Below, one piece after another: positions 26,211 through 32,816 of a stretch of 32,816 bases of DNA. The stretch lies in contig JAIXVG010000389.1 in assembly GCA_027483145.1 (NCBI GenBank), positions 1 through 32,816 on the forward strand, written 5' to 3'. A program made the translations under genes and the position numbers. How positions within the stretch are numbered: position 1 is the stretch's first letter; each line of letters starts with the position of its first letter. Origin of the DNA: Planctomyces sp. Its GTDB lineage: Bacteria; Planctomycetota; Planctomycetia; Planctomycetales; Planctomycetaceae. The notes below the pieces were generated by a model, which had not been told where the DNA came from, did not search any database, and worked only from the letters and a program-made list of their open reading frames with translations.

Positions 26211-29200
26211 CTACTTGACCATGCTGGATTCCGGAAGCAGCATTCGCCAGAAGCGTGTTCGTTGCTGAGAGCGAGTTTGGTAGCGGGCGATTGCTACTTG
26301 CTCTTCGGAAAGAAGTTCGCGTGGGTCGCCGTTCACGTGGGCATAGTCGGTCATCGCACCGAAGGGAATCGGCTCAACGGTTTGGCCATATGCGGTATTG
26401 ATGTCGGCGTCTTTATCCCAGCCGACGTTTCGAAGCATGAAGTCGCGCTTCCAGCCTGCCTTGAGCGGATGTGACGCGAACCGCAACGTGAGTTCATCGC
26501 CAGCCCCCATGATGACCAATCGATCATCCTGATCAGCCACCAGTGGTGTGACGTCTCCGTACTTGGTGAAGTACCCTTCCAGCGGTGGCCAATGGGGCTG
26601 TTTAATCACTTGGCTGTACTCATACGTTTCCGGCGCGTTTGAATCGGAAGGAATGATTTGCGAGACACCCCGATAGTGAAGATTGGCCCCTAATAGCTTG
26701 AGTTTCCAGCTTGCAAAGTCGGGTTCTTCATCGCCAACCGATAGCCAGGCGTTATCCCAGTAGAGTTCCATGGTCGAAACAATTTTGACTCGGGGATCCT
26801 GACGATCGAGCAGATCTGTCAGGTCGATGACGATGGTCTTGGGTTTGCCACCCGGAAATCCCATCGATTCGCGGACTCGCTTCCAACCAGTCTGCGTATC
26901 TGGAATCCACAAACTAGGTGGGCTGATACGCGGTGAATCGGGGTTTTGGCCAATGGCGACATTGATCGATGTATCACTGGGATAGACCCAGCCCGTTAGA
27001 AACAGCAATTTGGGAATAGCGTCCCAATTCGCTTCTGGAACCTTGGCCAGATCTTCAGCCGAGAACCCAAGCTCGAGGGAATGCTCGGTCGCGAGACCTT
27101 GCTTTAGCTTGTGGGAGAACGATTGCGCATAAACGCCGTCGAGCTTTTCCAGCATTGGCACCAGATTGGTTCCATCTTGCGTTTGAGCCAGTTTAGGAAG
27201 ATAGCGACCACCCTTTGGAGAGAAGTGAAACTGCCGCTTGACCCAATCATCGGGTGCGACTTTTTCATTGGTGAAGACATCGATATCGGCCGGATGATCA
27301 ACGGCAAAGAGTTCGACTTGATCGAAGTAAGCTGCTTCCCAAAGTTCTTCGGTGACCTGCAGGAAGTATTCGCCATTTCGTTCGGTGAGCCGGTCGCCAT
27401 CGATCTTGAGGCATTCCCAGTTTCGCCAGGGGGCAATGGTCTCTTCCGAGAATTTCAGGCCCAGGGGGGCAGCCCACAGGAGGTCTGTATAGAAGCCAAA
27501 CTTTTTGCCATCCCAGGTATACAGATATGGGCACGAGCCTTTAAGGGTTTGCTTTTCACAAATGAGTTCGTCCCGCTTGGGTTTAACAAGGTTACGCGGA
27601 ACACCGTTCGTCCAAAGGACACGGACCGCATCTGCCACTTCGGTGGTGCCTAACCCAAAGTGGGTGACTGGACCGTTAACGATTTGGGCCTGGTATTGCG
27701 GGCCAGCTTTCAACTCGACCAGACTGCCAATTCCCTGATGATTCACCCGGCCGCTGGCGGCTTGATCGGTTCCTTTGACTTGTTGGGCACGGAGGCTGAT
27801 GTCGATCCAATGATTGGCATTCCCGCCTTGGTTACGGCTCACCAAGATTTCATTTTTTGACGCAAGTACCAAGTCGAGGTCGCCATCCTGGTCTTCATCA
27901 AACCAAATGGCAGGGCCTTTCGTCCGTGAATTCCAGGCTTCTGGAGCAACTGCGGCTGCAAACCCGACTGAAGGGAGCCCACGGATGAGTTGAGACTGTG
28001 CTGGTCGCGGTTGCTTAGGGCCAGTAGATGACAGGTACCAATCGACAAAGCCGTCGTTATCAAAATCGGTTGGACTGAGCACGCCCGATTCTTTGGCGAT
28101 TTTGGCAGACCGAATGAGCGTCGCTTCGCCCCCTGGAATCGACCGTGTGAGCAGCACTGCCGAACCCGCGTCGCTGCCGTACGCAATATCCCACGAACCG
28201 TTGGCATCAAAGTCGCCAACGTTCAGCGAGTTGACGTTCGTCTGGTCTGCGGCGAATGCCAGGCTTCGCCAGCGAAATCGGCCGTAGCGGAGGTTCTCAA
28301 GCCAGCCGATTCCCGATGCTTGAGTTCCAACAAGCAGATCGATGTCGGCATCGTGATCCCAATCACAGACGGCCATAGCAGTTGGCTGAACTTCGGAGCC
28401 AGACATCTGCGATCTACTGGAAATCTCTTCGAAGGTCAGGTTACCTCGATTCGAGTAGATTCGAATGGCTTTTTCGACGATGGCCACCAAATCTAAATCG
28501 CCATCATGGTCGACATCGACCAGTTGCAACGCAGTAACCGGCTCGGTGATTGCGGGCTGAAGTGCTTCGGCATGGACTTTCAGTCCCCGCTGATTGCTCG
28601 TGTTGGTATTCTCGATCACTGCAAGTCCCGCAGGACCAAAGACCACTACATCGCTGTCTGCTTCGTGGCAGCGTTCGGGGAGTAATGTGGGCTGGCCGGG
28701 AGTGCTAGGGAGTAACTCGACATCGTCATCAAGGTCAGCGACGGCCAGGCCGGTATAGCTGGCCGCCAAGCTGGTCTGCCACCCATCGGTCCCCTGCCAA
28801 GACTGACCTCGTCCCGGCTGGTGGAAGATGGTTAAACGCGACTCGGTTCCTAGCTGTTCCAGCGCCACCAGATCGAGGCCTGGATTCAAGTTCAACTCGC
28901 CAACCGCTAAGTCTTGCACAACCCCGGTCATTCGATTGGTCAGGGCTTGCGAGTTGTCCCATTTCACCGAGATACCGGCTGCGGGGAACTCGAACTGCGG
29001 CATGCGGGCGAGCAATTCCGAGCTGAAGTCTGCGATGACATATTCAAGGGGATGCTTGTTGATTCTTAGTCGATCACTTTGCACCACTTGCTCGGGCTTG
29101 AGGACGTTAACAATGGGTCGCAGCAGCCGGGCCGTTTTGGTCCAGTCTGCTGCGGTGATAGCCTCTTCGGCATTCGTTAACTGGGTCAGCACATCGATGC

Positions 29201-30008
29201 GGGTATTGTTCTTGACTGCGGCGGCAAATGGTTCCAGTAAGGTTTTGGCCCGCGATACGAGCGATGCCAGGCGTGCGTCTTTTTCTTCGAGCCAGATTGG
29301 TGTTAGTTCGGTGAACAAATAGACGTTGTCGGGCTGGAGTTCGATTGCCTTGGCCAGGGCGATGCGGGCTGACTTTTTGCGAGCTGCATCGTTTGAGAAT
29401 TGTCCCGCTTTAAACAGCTCGAACCAGCCGCTGGCCTCTTTCGTTTCGGAAGTTAGCGATTTTTCGAGTTCATCAAACGCAGAGGTTTCGTCCCCAATCT
29501 GCTTTTGAATTCTGCTTAACAAGATGGCTGAGGCGAGATCGCGACGGGTCCCGTCGCTTAAGCGTTGAGCATTGGCCAGCCCTTCGGTAGCTGTTGCCTT
29601 ATAGCTGGAAGGATCGCGGGTTGGATCGGTTTGTTCGAGCTTGAGAAGCTGAGTCACCACGAGGTTTTGCAGGGCGAACCGCTCTTGGGGAAACTCGCGG
29701 TCCAGCTTGGCGAAAAGCTCTTCCGCTTTGGCGACTTCTTCGTTCTCAAGGTAGGCGAGTGCTTCGTTACGAGTCTCAACCAGCCGCTTGGCATCGCTGG
29801 GTAAAAGCTTCGAGACCTTGAGCGAACGATTGTTATCGCCACTTACATCATTGCGACGGTCACCACCGCAGCCCACGAGTTGAGTCAACACAAGTAGTGC
29901 TAGCAGGCAGCAACGAAGTTTCGGCAAAGGTGCGAAACTCAGCCGCTGTGCGAAACGGTAGAAGCAAGGAGCCGGGGTTCTGCCAGAAATCAGTAAGTGA
30001 TGCGTCAT
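26211..30008 (-). CDS. Large lipoprotein with TPR, FG-GAP/VCBS and ASPIC/UnbV domains
   Basis: A 1265-residue surface or periplasmic lipoprotein. After a long basic leader, a hydrophobic stretch ends in the lipobox LVGC (Cys47). Residues about 65-300 are TPR-like helices. From about 420 to 745 come FG-GAP/VCBS blades with calcium-loop motifs: DVDHDGDLD near 497, DWDHDADID near 548, DFDANGSWD near 597, DFDNDGFVD near 647 and DEDQDGDLD near 702, one about every 50 residues. An ASPIC/UnbV domain follows at about 750-815 (GIGSLVELKAG, THFGLGTTEVADAVRVLW). The last 430 residues, starting with CPYLYTWDGKKFGFYTDLLW, form a region I cannot name. Related CRTAC1-type proteins bind calcium and may act in adhesion or surface complexes; the role here is unknown. 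Confidence 0.88.
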   Translation of the reverse strand: MTHHLLISGRTPAPCFYRFAQRLSFAPLPKLRCCLLALLVLTQLVGCGGDRRNDVSGDNNRSLKVSKLLPSDAKRLVETRNEALAYLENEEVAKAEELFAKLDREFPQERFALQNLVVTQLLKLEQTDPTRDPSSYKATATEGLANAQRLSDGTRRDLASAILLSRIQKQIGDETSAFDELEKSLTSETKEASGWFELFKAGQFSNDAARKKSARIALAKAIELQPDNVYLFTELTPIWLEEKDARLASLVSRAKTLLEPFAAAVKNNTRIDVLTQLTNAEEAITAADWTKTARLLRPIVNVLKPEQVVQSDRLRINKHPLEYVIADFSSELLARMPQFEFPAAGISVKWDNSQALTNRMTGVVQDLAVGELNLNPGLDLVALEQLGTESRLTIFHQPGRGQSWQGTDGWQTSLAASYTGLAVADLDDDVELLPSTPGQPTLLPERCHEADSDVVVFGPAGLAVIENTNTSNQRGLKVHAEALQPAITEPVTALQLVDVDHDGDLDLVAIVEKAIRIYSNRGNLTFEEISSRSQMSGSEVQPTAMAVCDWDHDADIDLLVGTQASGIGWLENLRYGRFRWRSLAFAADQTNVNSLNVGDFDANGSWDIAYGSDAGSAVLLTRSIPGGEATLIRSAKIAKESGVLSPTDFDNDGFVDWYLSSTGPKQPRPAQSQLIRGLPSVGFAAAVAPEAWNSRTKGPAIWFDEDQDGDLDLVLASKNEILVSRNQGGNANHWIDISLRAQQVKGTDQAASGRVNHQGIGSLVELKAGPQYQAQIVNGPVTHFGLGTTEVADAVRVLWTNGVPRNLVKPKRDELICEKQTLKGSCPYLYTWDGKKFGFYTDLLWAAPLGLKFSEETIAPWRNWECLKIDGDRLTERNGEYFLQVTEELWEAAYFDQVELFAVDHPADIDVFTNEKVAPDDWVKRQFHFSPKGGRYLPKLAQTQDGTNLVPMLEKLDGVYAQSFSHKLKQGLATEHSLELGFSAEDLAKVPEANWDAIPKLLFLTGWVYPSDTSINVAIGQNPDSPRISPPSLWIPDTQTGWKRVRESMGFPGGKPKTIVIDLTDLLDRQDPRVKIVSTMELYWDNAWLSVGDEEPDFASWKLKLLGANLHYRGVSQIIPSDSNAPETYEYSQVIKQPHWPPLEGYFTKYGDVTPLVADQDDRLVIMGAGDELTLRFASHPLKAGWKRDFMLRNVGWDKDADINTAYGQTVEPIPFGAMTDYAHVNGDPRELLSEEQVAIARYQTRSQQRTRFWRMLLPESSMVK

Positions 30009-30546
30009 GCGACACTCAAACGAAGGTTGGATCTTTCAGAGCTGCAACGACAAGCAACCCGCTGTTCGCTCATGCGACGGCTGCGTTCACAGAAATTGAT
30101 CTTAGAAATGTTTTTGAGTGGTGAACATGGGGCAGGTCCATTTGTAAGCTTTCCACCGGGATAGCGGCCACCGCCACAATAGAAATTGATGTGTCAGCAT
30201 TTTGCCCCTCTGCCGACCGAGAATGAATACCCGAAACCCTCTGAAAGCTAGTTCGATCGAGAGACGAGACAGTCAGTACGAAAGCAACGAGTTTATGGCT
30301 GTCCCTTTTTGACAACTTAGTCACAATAAGTCTGGCAAAAGCCAACTCGGTCGAGCCCCATTTTGACCACTTTTGGCAACAGTGACTGTTAGTGATGCGA
30401 CATCACCATGACTTTAGTAATCCGAAGCAAGTTAACGTCACCATGGGTCTCTATTAAAGGCAGACTGACCTGTCCCCCGGCAACCGGGATTCGGTTTCGA
30501 GCAGGTCAAGCCAGAATTCGAATCAGGTATTGGAAAGCCGCCTAAG
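30009..30546. other. Divergent intergenic region with palindromes
   Basis: These 538 bases separate the large lipoprotein gene and the HAD phosphatase gene, which point away from each other. No gene is seen. TTGACA at about 30309 and TTGACC at 30363 could be -35 boxes for the plus strand, but no good -10 box follows at the right distance. The two palindromes at 30378-30406 are listed separately. Confidence 0.5.
30378..30406. promoter_or_regulatory. Two adjacent perfect palindromes
   Basis: AACAGT-G-ACTGTT (30378-30390) and GTGATG-CGA-CATCAC (30392-30406) lie one base apart. They stand about 140 bases before the HAD gene and just downstream of a TTGACC hexamer. Two perfect dyads side by side are typical of dimeric repressor operators, but the regulator is unknown and the assignment is inference. 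Confidence 0.45.
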
Positions 30547-31143
30547 ATGAACGCCTGTGCCGGAGTAGTCTTTGACTTAGACGGGACACTTGTTGACTCG
30601 GCCCTCGACTTTGATTTGATGAGGGAGGAAATGGGACTGCCGCACGGCCAAGCAATTTTGGAGGCACTGGCCGAGGTTCCTGCAGGGCCTGCCAAACAGC
30701 GGATGCTGCAAATCTTGGCAAGCCACGAAGCAACAGGGGCTGCCAAGTCGACCCTGATTAATGGTGTCCCGGAGGTTTTGTCGCTGCTGAAGAAAAATCA
30801 GGTTCCGGTTGCGGTGTTAACTCGCAATTCGCGACAAATGGCCGAGCAGATGTTGGAAAAGTTCGACATTGCTGTTTCGCAACTGGTTGCGCGGGAAGAT
30901 GCTCCTCCGAAGCCCGATCCGGCTGGACTGTTATTGATTGCCGAGCGATGGTCACTTCCGCCAAACCGATTGCTGATGTGCGGTGATTACAAATTCGATC
31001 TAGAAGCGGGGCGGGCCGCGGGGATGACTACCGTCCTGTATGCCCCGGGCCAGCGACCGAAGTTTGCAGACTTGGCCGACTTTGTCATTCAGCGGTTTGC
31101 CGATAGCCTCCCCTTATGGCAGGAATTAGTGAGCCGCGATTAG
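30547..31143 (+). CDS. HAD family hydrolase, phosphoglycolate phosphatase-like
   Basis: A 198-residue phosphatase of the haloacid dehalogenase superfamily with a helical cap after motif I (subfamily IA). Motif I is FDLDGT with nucleophile D10 and acid D12; motif II is T92 in LTRNS; motif III is K122 in PPKPDP; motif IV is GDYKFD with D147 and D151. All catalytic residues are present, so it should be active on a small phosphoester. Phosphoglycolate is a guess from the fold, not from specific residues. murD follows 95 bases downstream in the same direction. Confidence 0.9.
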   Translation: MNACAGVVFDLDGTLVDSALDFDLMREEMGLPHGQAILEALAEVPAGPAKQRMLQILASHEATGAAKSTLINGVPEVLSLLKKNQVPVAVLTRNSRQMAEQMLEKFDIAVSQLVAREDAPPKPDPAGLLLIAERWSLPPNRLLMCGDYKFDLEAGRAAGMTTVLYAPGQRPKFADLADFVIQRFADSLPLWQELVSRD

Positions 31144-31238
31144 TATTAAAAGATTCAGTGGGCAAAGACCGGCTGAAGAGCTTGGCCAATTGTGCAAATT
31201 TATGTTGCTGCATTGGCAATAAGTCGCAGGAAACAGGG

Positions 31239-32663
31239 ATGACCAAGCTATTGACCGAGTACCGGAATCGGCGGGTCACCGTACTGGGGCTGGGGCAATT
31301 TGGTGGAGGAGCGGGAGCGGTCGAGTTTCTTGTTAATGCCGGAGCACGGGTGCTAGTCTCAGATCAACGATCCAAAGACGGCCTGGCAATAACGCTGCAT
31401 TATCTTCAAAAAACACTCGGTGATCGTTTTAGCGCAGTTGAATTCTGCTTTGGGCGGAATGAGGCGAGCGACATAGATGACTGCGAGCTATTGGTCGTTA
31501 ATCCCGCCATCCGCCCCGACCATAAAGTGGTTTTACTCGCCGCCGCGCGAGGGATGCCAATCACAACCGAAATGGGGCTGTTTTGGAAGCACTGCCCTGC
31601 GAGAATAGCGGCAGTCACCGGTAGCAACGGCAAATCGACAACCACCGCCATGCTGCATGCGATTTTACAGCAGCGTTATCCGAGGGCCTGGTTAGGTGGC
31701 AACATCGGGCGCAGCTTGTTGCCGGTTGTTTCCCAAATTACCCCGGCCGACTGGGTCGTTCTGGAGCTTTCCAGCTTTCAATTGTACTGGCTCGATCAAC
31801 TGAAGGTGAGTCCGCAAATCGCGGTGGTTACCAACTTCAGCGCGAATCATCTCGACTGGCACGATACGCTCGACAACTATCGCCATGCCAAACAATCCAT
31901 CCTTCGCTGGCAATCCCCAGACGATTGGTCCGTTTTGCCTTCAAATGATGCTGACGCGGGAAGTTGGCCATTCAATGGACGAGTTCACTACTTTGGACCG
32001 AGTGAGAGCCCTGCGGGACCAAACCGACGGAAACCGGGGCTTACGCTCGCCGATGTCCAAAACTGGGTGACTTTGCCGGGAGAGCACAATCTCTTGAATG
32101 GACAAGCGGCCGGGTTAGCAGCGTTGGCAGCGGGCTGCACGATGGGTGAAATCGAGCGAAGCTTGCGCGGATTCAAAGCATTACCACATCGCTTGCAGTT
32201 GGTCGGCTCACCGCATGGTCGACAGTGCTACAACGATTCGCTGGCCACCACCCCCGAGTCGGCCATGCTAGGGATCGAGTCATTCTCGCAGCCGGTTGTT
32301 GTCATGCTCGGGGGGTACGACAAAGGGGTGAGCCTCGCCCGGTTAGCTGCCACAGCCTTTCGCCAGGCCAAGGCAATTATCTTAATGGGCACTACCGGTG
32401 CAGCGCTGAAAGCGGAGTTGGAACGCTTGCGAGCGAATGTTTCAGACTCGACAACCCCAGCCCCTTTCATACCAAAGATAGTTGGACCGTTACCCGACTG
32501 GAATAGTGCGCTGGCGGCGGCGTGGAGTAGTTCGGCCCCGGGAGATGTAATCTTGCTGTCGCCCGGATGCGCCAGCTACGACTGGTTTGTGAACTTCGCC
32601 GATCGGGGAAACCAGTTCGCTAACGCGGTTAATGGTTGGTGCCAGCTTCCTTCACCGGCTTAA
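31239..32663 (+). CDS. murD: UDP-N-acetylmuramoyl-L-alanine--D-glutamate ligase
   Basis: MurD adds D-glutamate to UDP-MurNAc-L-Ala in the cytoplasmic phase of peptidoglycan synthesis. I chose the ATG at 31239 (474 residues) because AGGA lies just upstream and the Rossmann-type start VTVLGLGQFGGGAGAV then sits near the N-terminus; a longer frame begins at 31116 inside the HAD gene. Motifs: ATP loop GSNGKST (128-134), ELSSFQL (176-182), NHLDWH (203-208), YRHAK with the probable carbamylated Lys218, HNLLN and GGYDKG. The usual NDSKATN motif reads NDSLATTP, so its lysine is absent. No other cell-wall gene is adjacent. Confidence 0.95.
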   Translation: MTKLLTEYRNRRVTVLGLGQFGGGAGAVEFLVNAGARVLVSDQRSKDGLAITLHYLQKTLGDRFSAVEFCFGRNEASDIDDCELLVVNPAIRPDHKVVLLAAARGMPITTEMGLFWKHCPARIAAVTGSNGKSTTTAMLHAILQQRYPRAWLGGNIGRSLLPVVSQITPADWVVLELSSFQLYWLDQLKVSPQIAVVTNFSANHLDWHDTLDNYRHAKQSILRWQSPDDWSVLPSNDADAGSWPFNGRVHYFGPSESPAGPNRRKPGLTLADVQNWVTLPGEHNLLNGQAAGLAALAAGCTMGEIERSLRGFKALPHRLQLVGSPHGRQCYNDSLATTPESAMLGIESFSQPVVVMLGGYDKGVSLARLAATAFRQAKAIILMGTTGAALKAELERLRANVSDSTTPAPFIPKIVGPLPDWNSALAAAWSSSAPGDVILLSPGCASYDWFVNFADRGNQFANAVNGWCQLPSPA

Positions 32664-32710
32664 GAGCAGGTTAACCAGCGGATTCGTTTCGTAAAAAACG
32701 CGAGGGTAGT

Positions 32711-32743
32711 GGGGGCGCTGCTCTAGAAGCCCCCGGACTAGAG
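32711..32743. other. Overlapping alternative hairpins after murD
   Basis: Two stems that exclude each other lie 48 bases after the murD stop: GGGGGC (32711-32716) with GCCCCC (32729-32734), and CTCTAG (32721-32726) with CTAGAG (32738-32743). No T run follows. They could be a terminator region or a leader of a gene beyond the right edge. The remaining bases to 32816 show no supported gene. Confidence 0.35.
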
Positions 32744-32816
32744 ATCCTGCTTAACGGTGGCTTCCGCGTTGCGGGGCCCCCGACCACCCAAAGTTGATCT
32801 TACTCAGCTTGAAAAA

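Noticed and set aside
32752-32816. Minus-strand frame entering from the right edge
   Set aside because: Only about 21 codons before a stop and no recognisable sequence; it could be the end of a gene, but nothing supports it.

Overview
The window looks like chromosomal DNA of a planctomycete. The evidence is a DUF1501 protein with a Tat signal, a large TPR/FG-GAP/ASPIC lipoprotein, a blue-copper-like 'CDIHPWM' protein, long spacers inside the ribosomal operons, and sparse Shine-Dalgarno sites. I cannot name the genus. I see no rRNA, CRISPR array, prophage or transposase.

Positions 1-12892, minus strand, form the classical translation/transcription superlocus. Read in transcription order it is tRNA-Thr(TGT), tRNA-Tyr(GTA), tRNA-Gly(TCC), tRNA-Thr(GGT), tuf, rpmG (51 codons), tRNA-Trp(CCA), secE, nusG, rplK, rplA, rplJ, rplL, rpoB and rpoC (N-terminal 455 codons only; the gene runs off the left edge). 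A good sigma-70-type promoter lies upstream of the tRNAs. The order matches the Escherichia coli thrU-tyrU-glyT-thrT-tufB / secE-nusG / rplKAJL-rpoBC arrangement. Unusual here are the long hairpin-bearing spacers (rplL-rpoB 695 bp, rpoB-rpoC 307 bp), an EF-Tu switch I without the RGITI motif, and an L33 with half of its zinc ligands.

Positions 12893-13855 are about 1 kb without a convincing gene. Positions 13856-16459 hold housekeeping genes: rpsT with a strong terminator, a LOG-family nucleotide phosphoribohydrolase, nadC on the opposite strand, and xseB with a long Pro/Glu/Ala-rich tail.

Positions 16460-21873, plus strand, hold a compact glycan or exopolysaccharide cluster. It starts with a 77-bp imperfect palindrome, then a family 2 glycosyltransferase, a polytopic Wzy-like polymerase and a second family 2 glycosyltransferase, all overlapping. 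These are followed by a 2-oxoglutarate/Fe(II) oxygenase behind its own likely promoter and a small lipoprotein that ends at a terminator. The three membrane or glycosyltransferase genes are clearly co-translated; a role for the oxygenase and lipoprotein in the same pathway is inference.

Positions 21896-30008 are typical planctomycete cell-envelope accessory genes: an orphan DUF1501 protein, a secreted cupredoxin-like protein, a six-helix membrane protein, and a 1265-residue lipoprotein with TPRs, FG-GAP/VCBS calcium loops, an ASPIC/UnbV domain and a large uncharacterised C-terminal region. Positions 30547-32663 hold a HAD phosphatase followed by murD, so the organism encodes at least this step of peptidoglycan precursor synthesis. 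No single wholly new system stands out. The best leads are the EF-Tu switch change, the oxygenase beside the glycan cluster, the structured operon spacers, and several palindromic or repeated elements in intergenic DNA.
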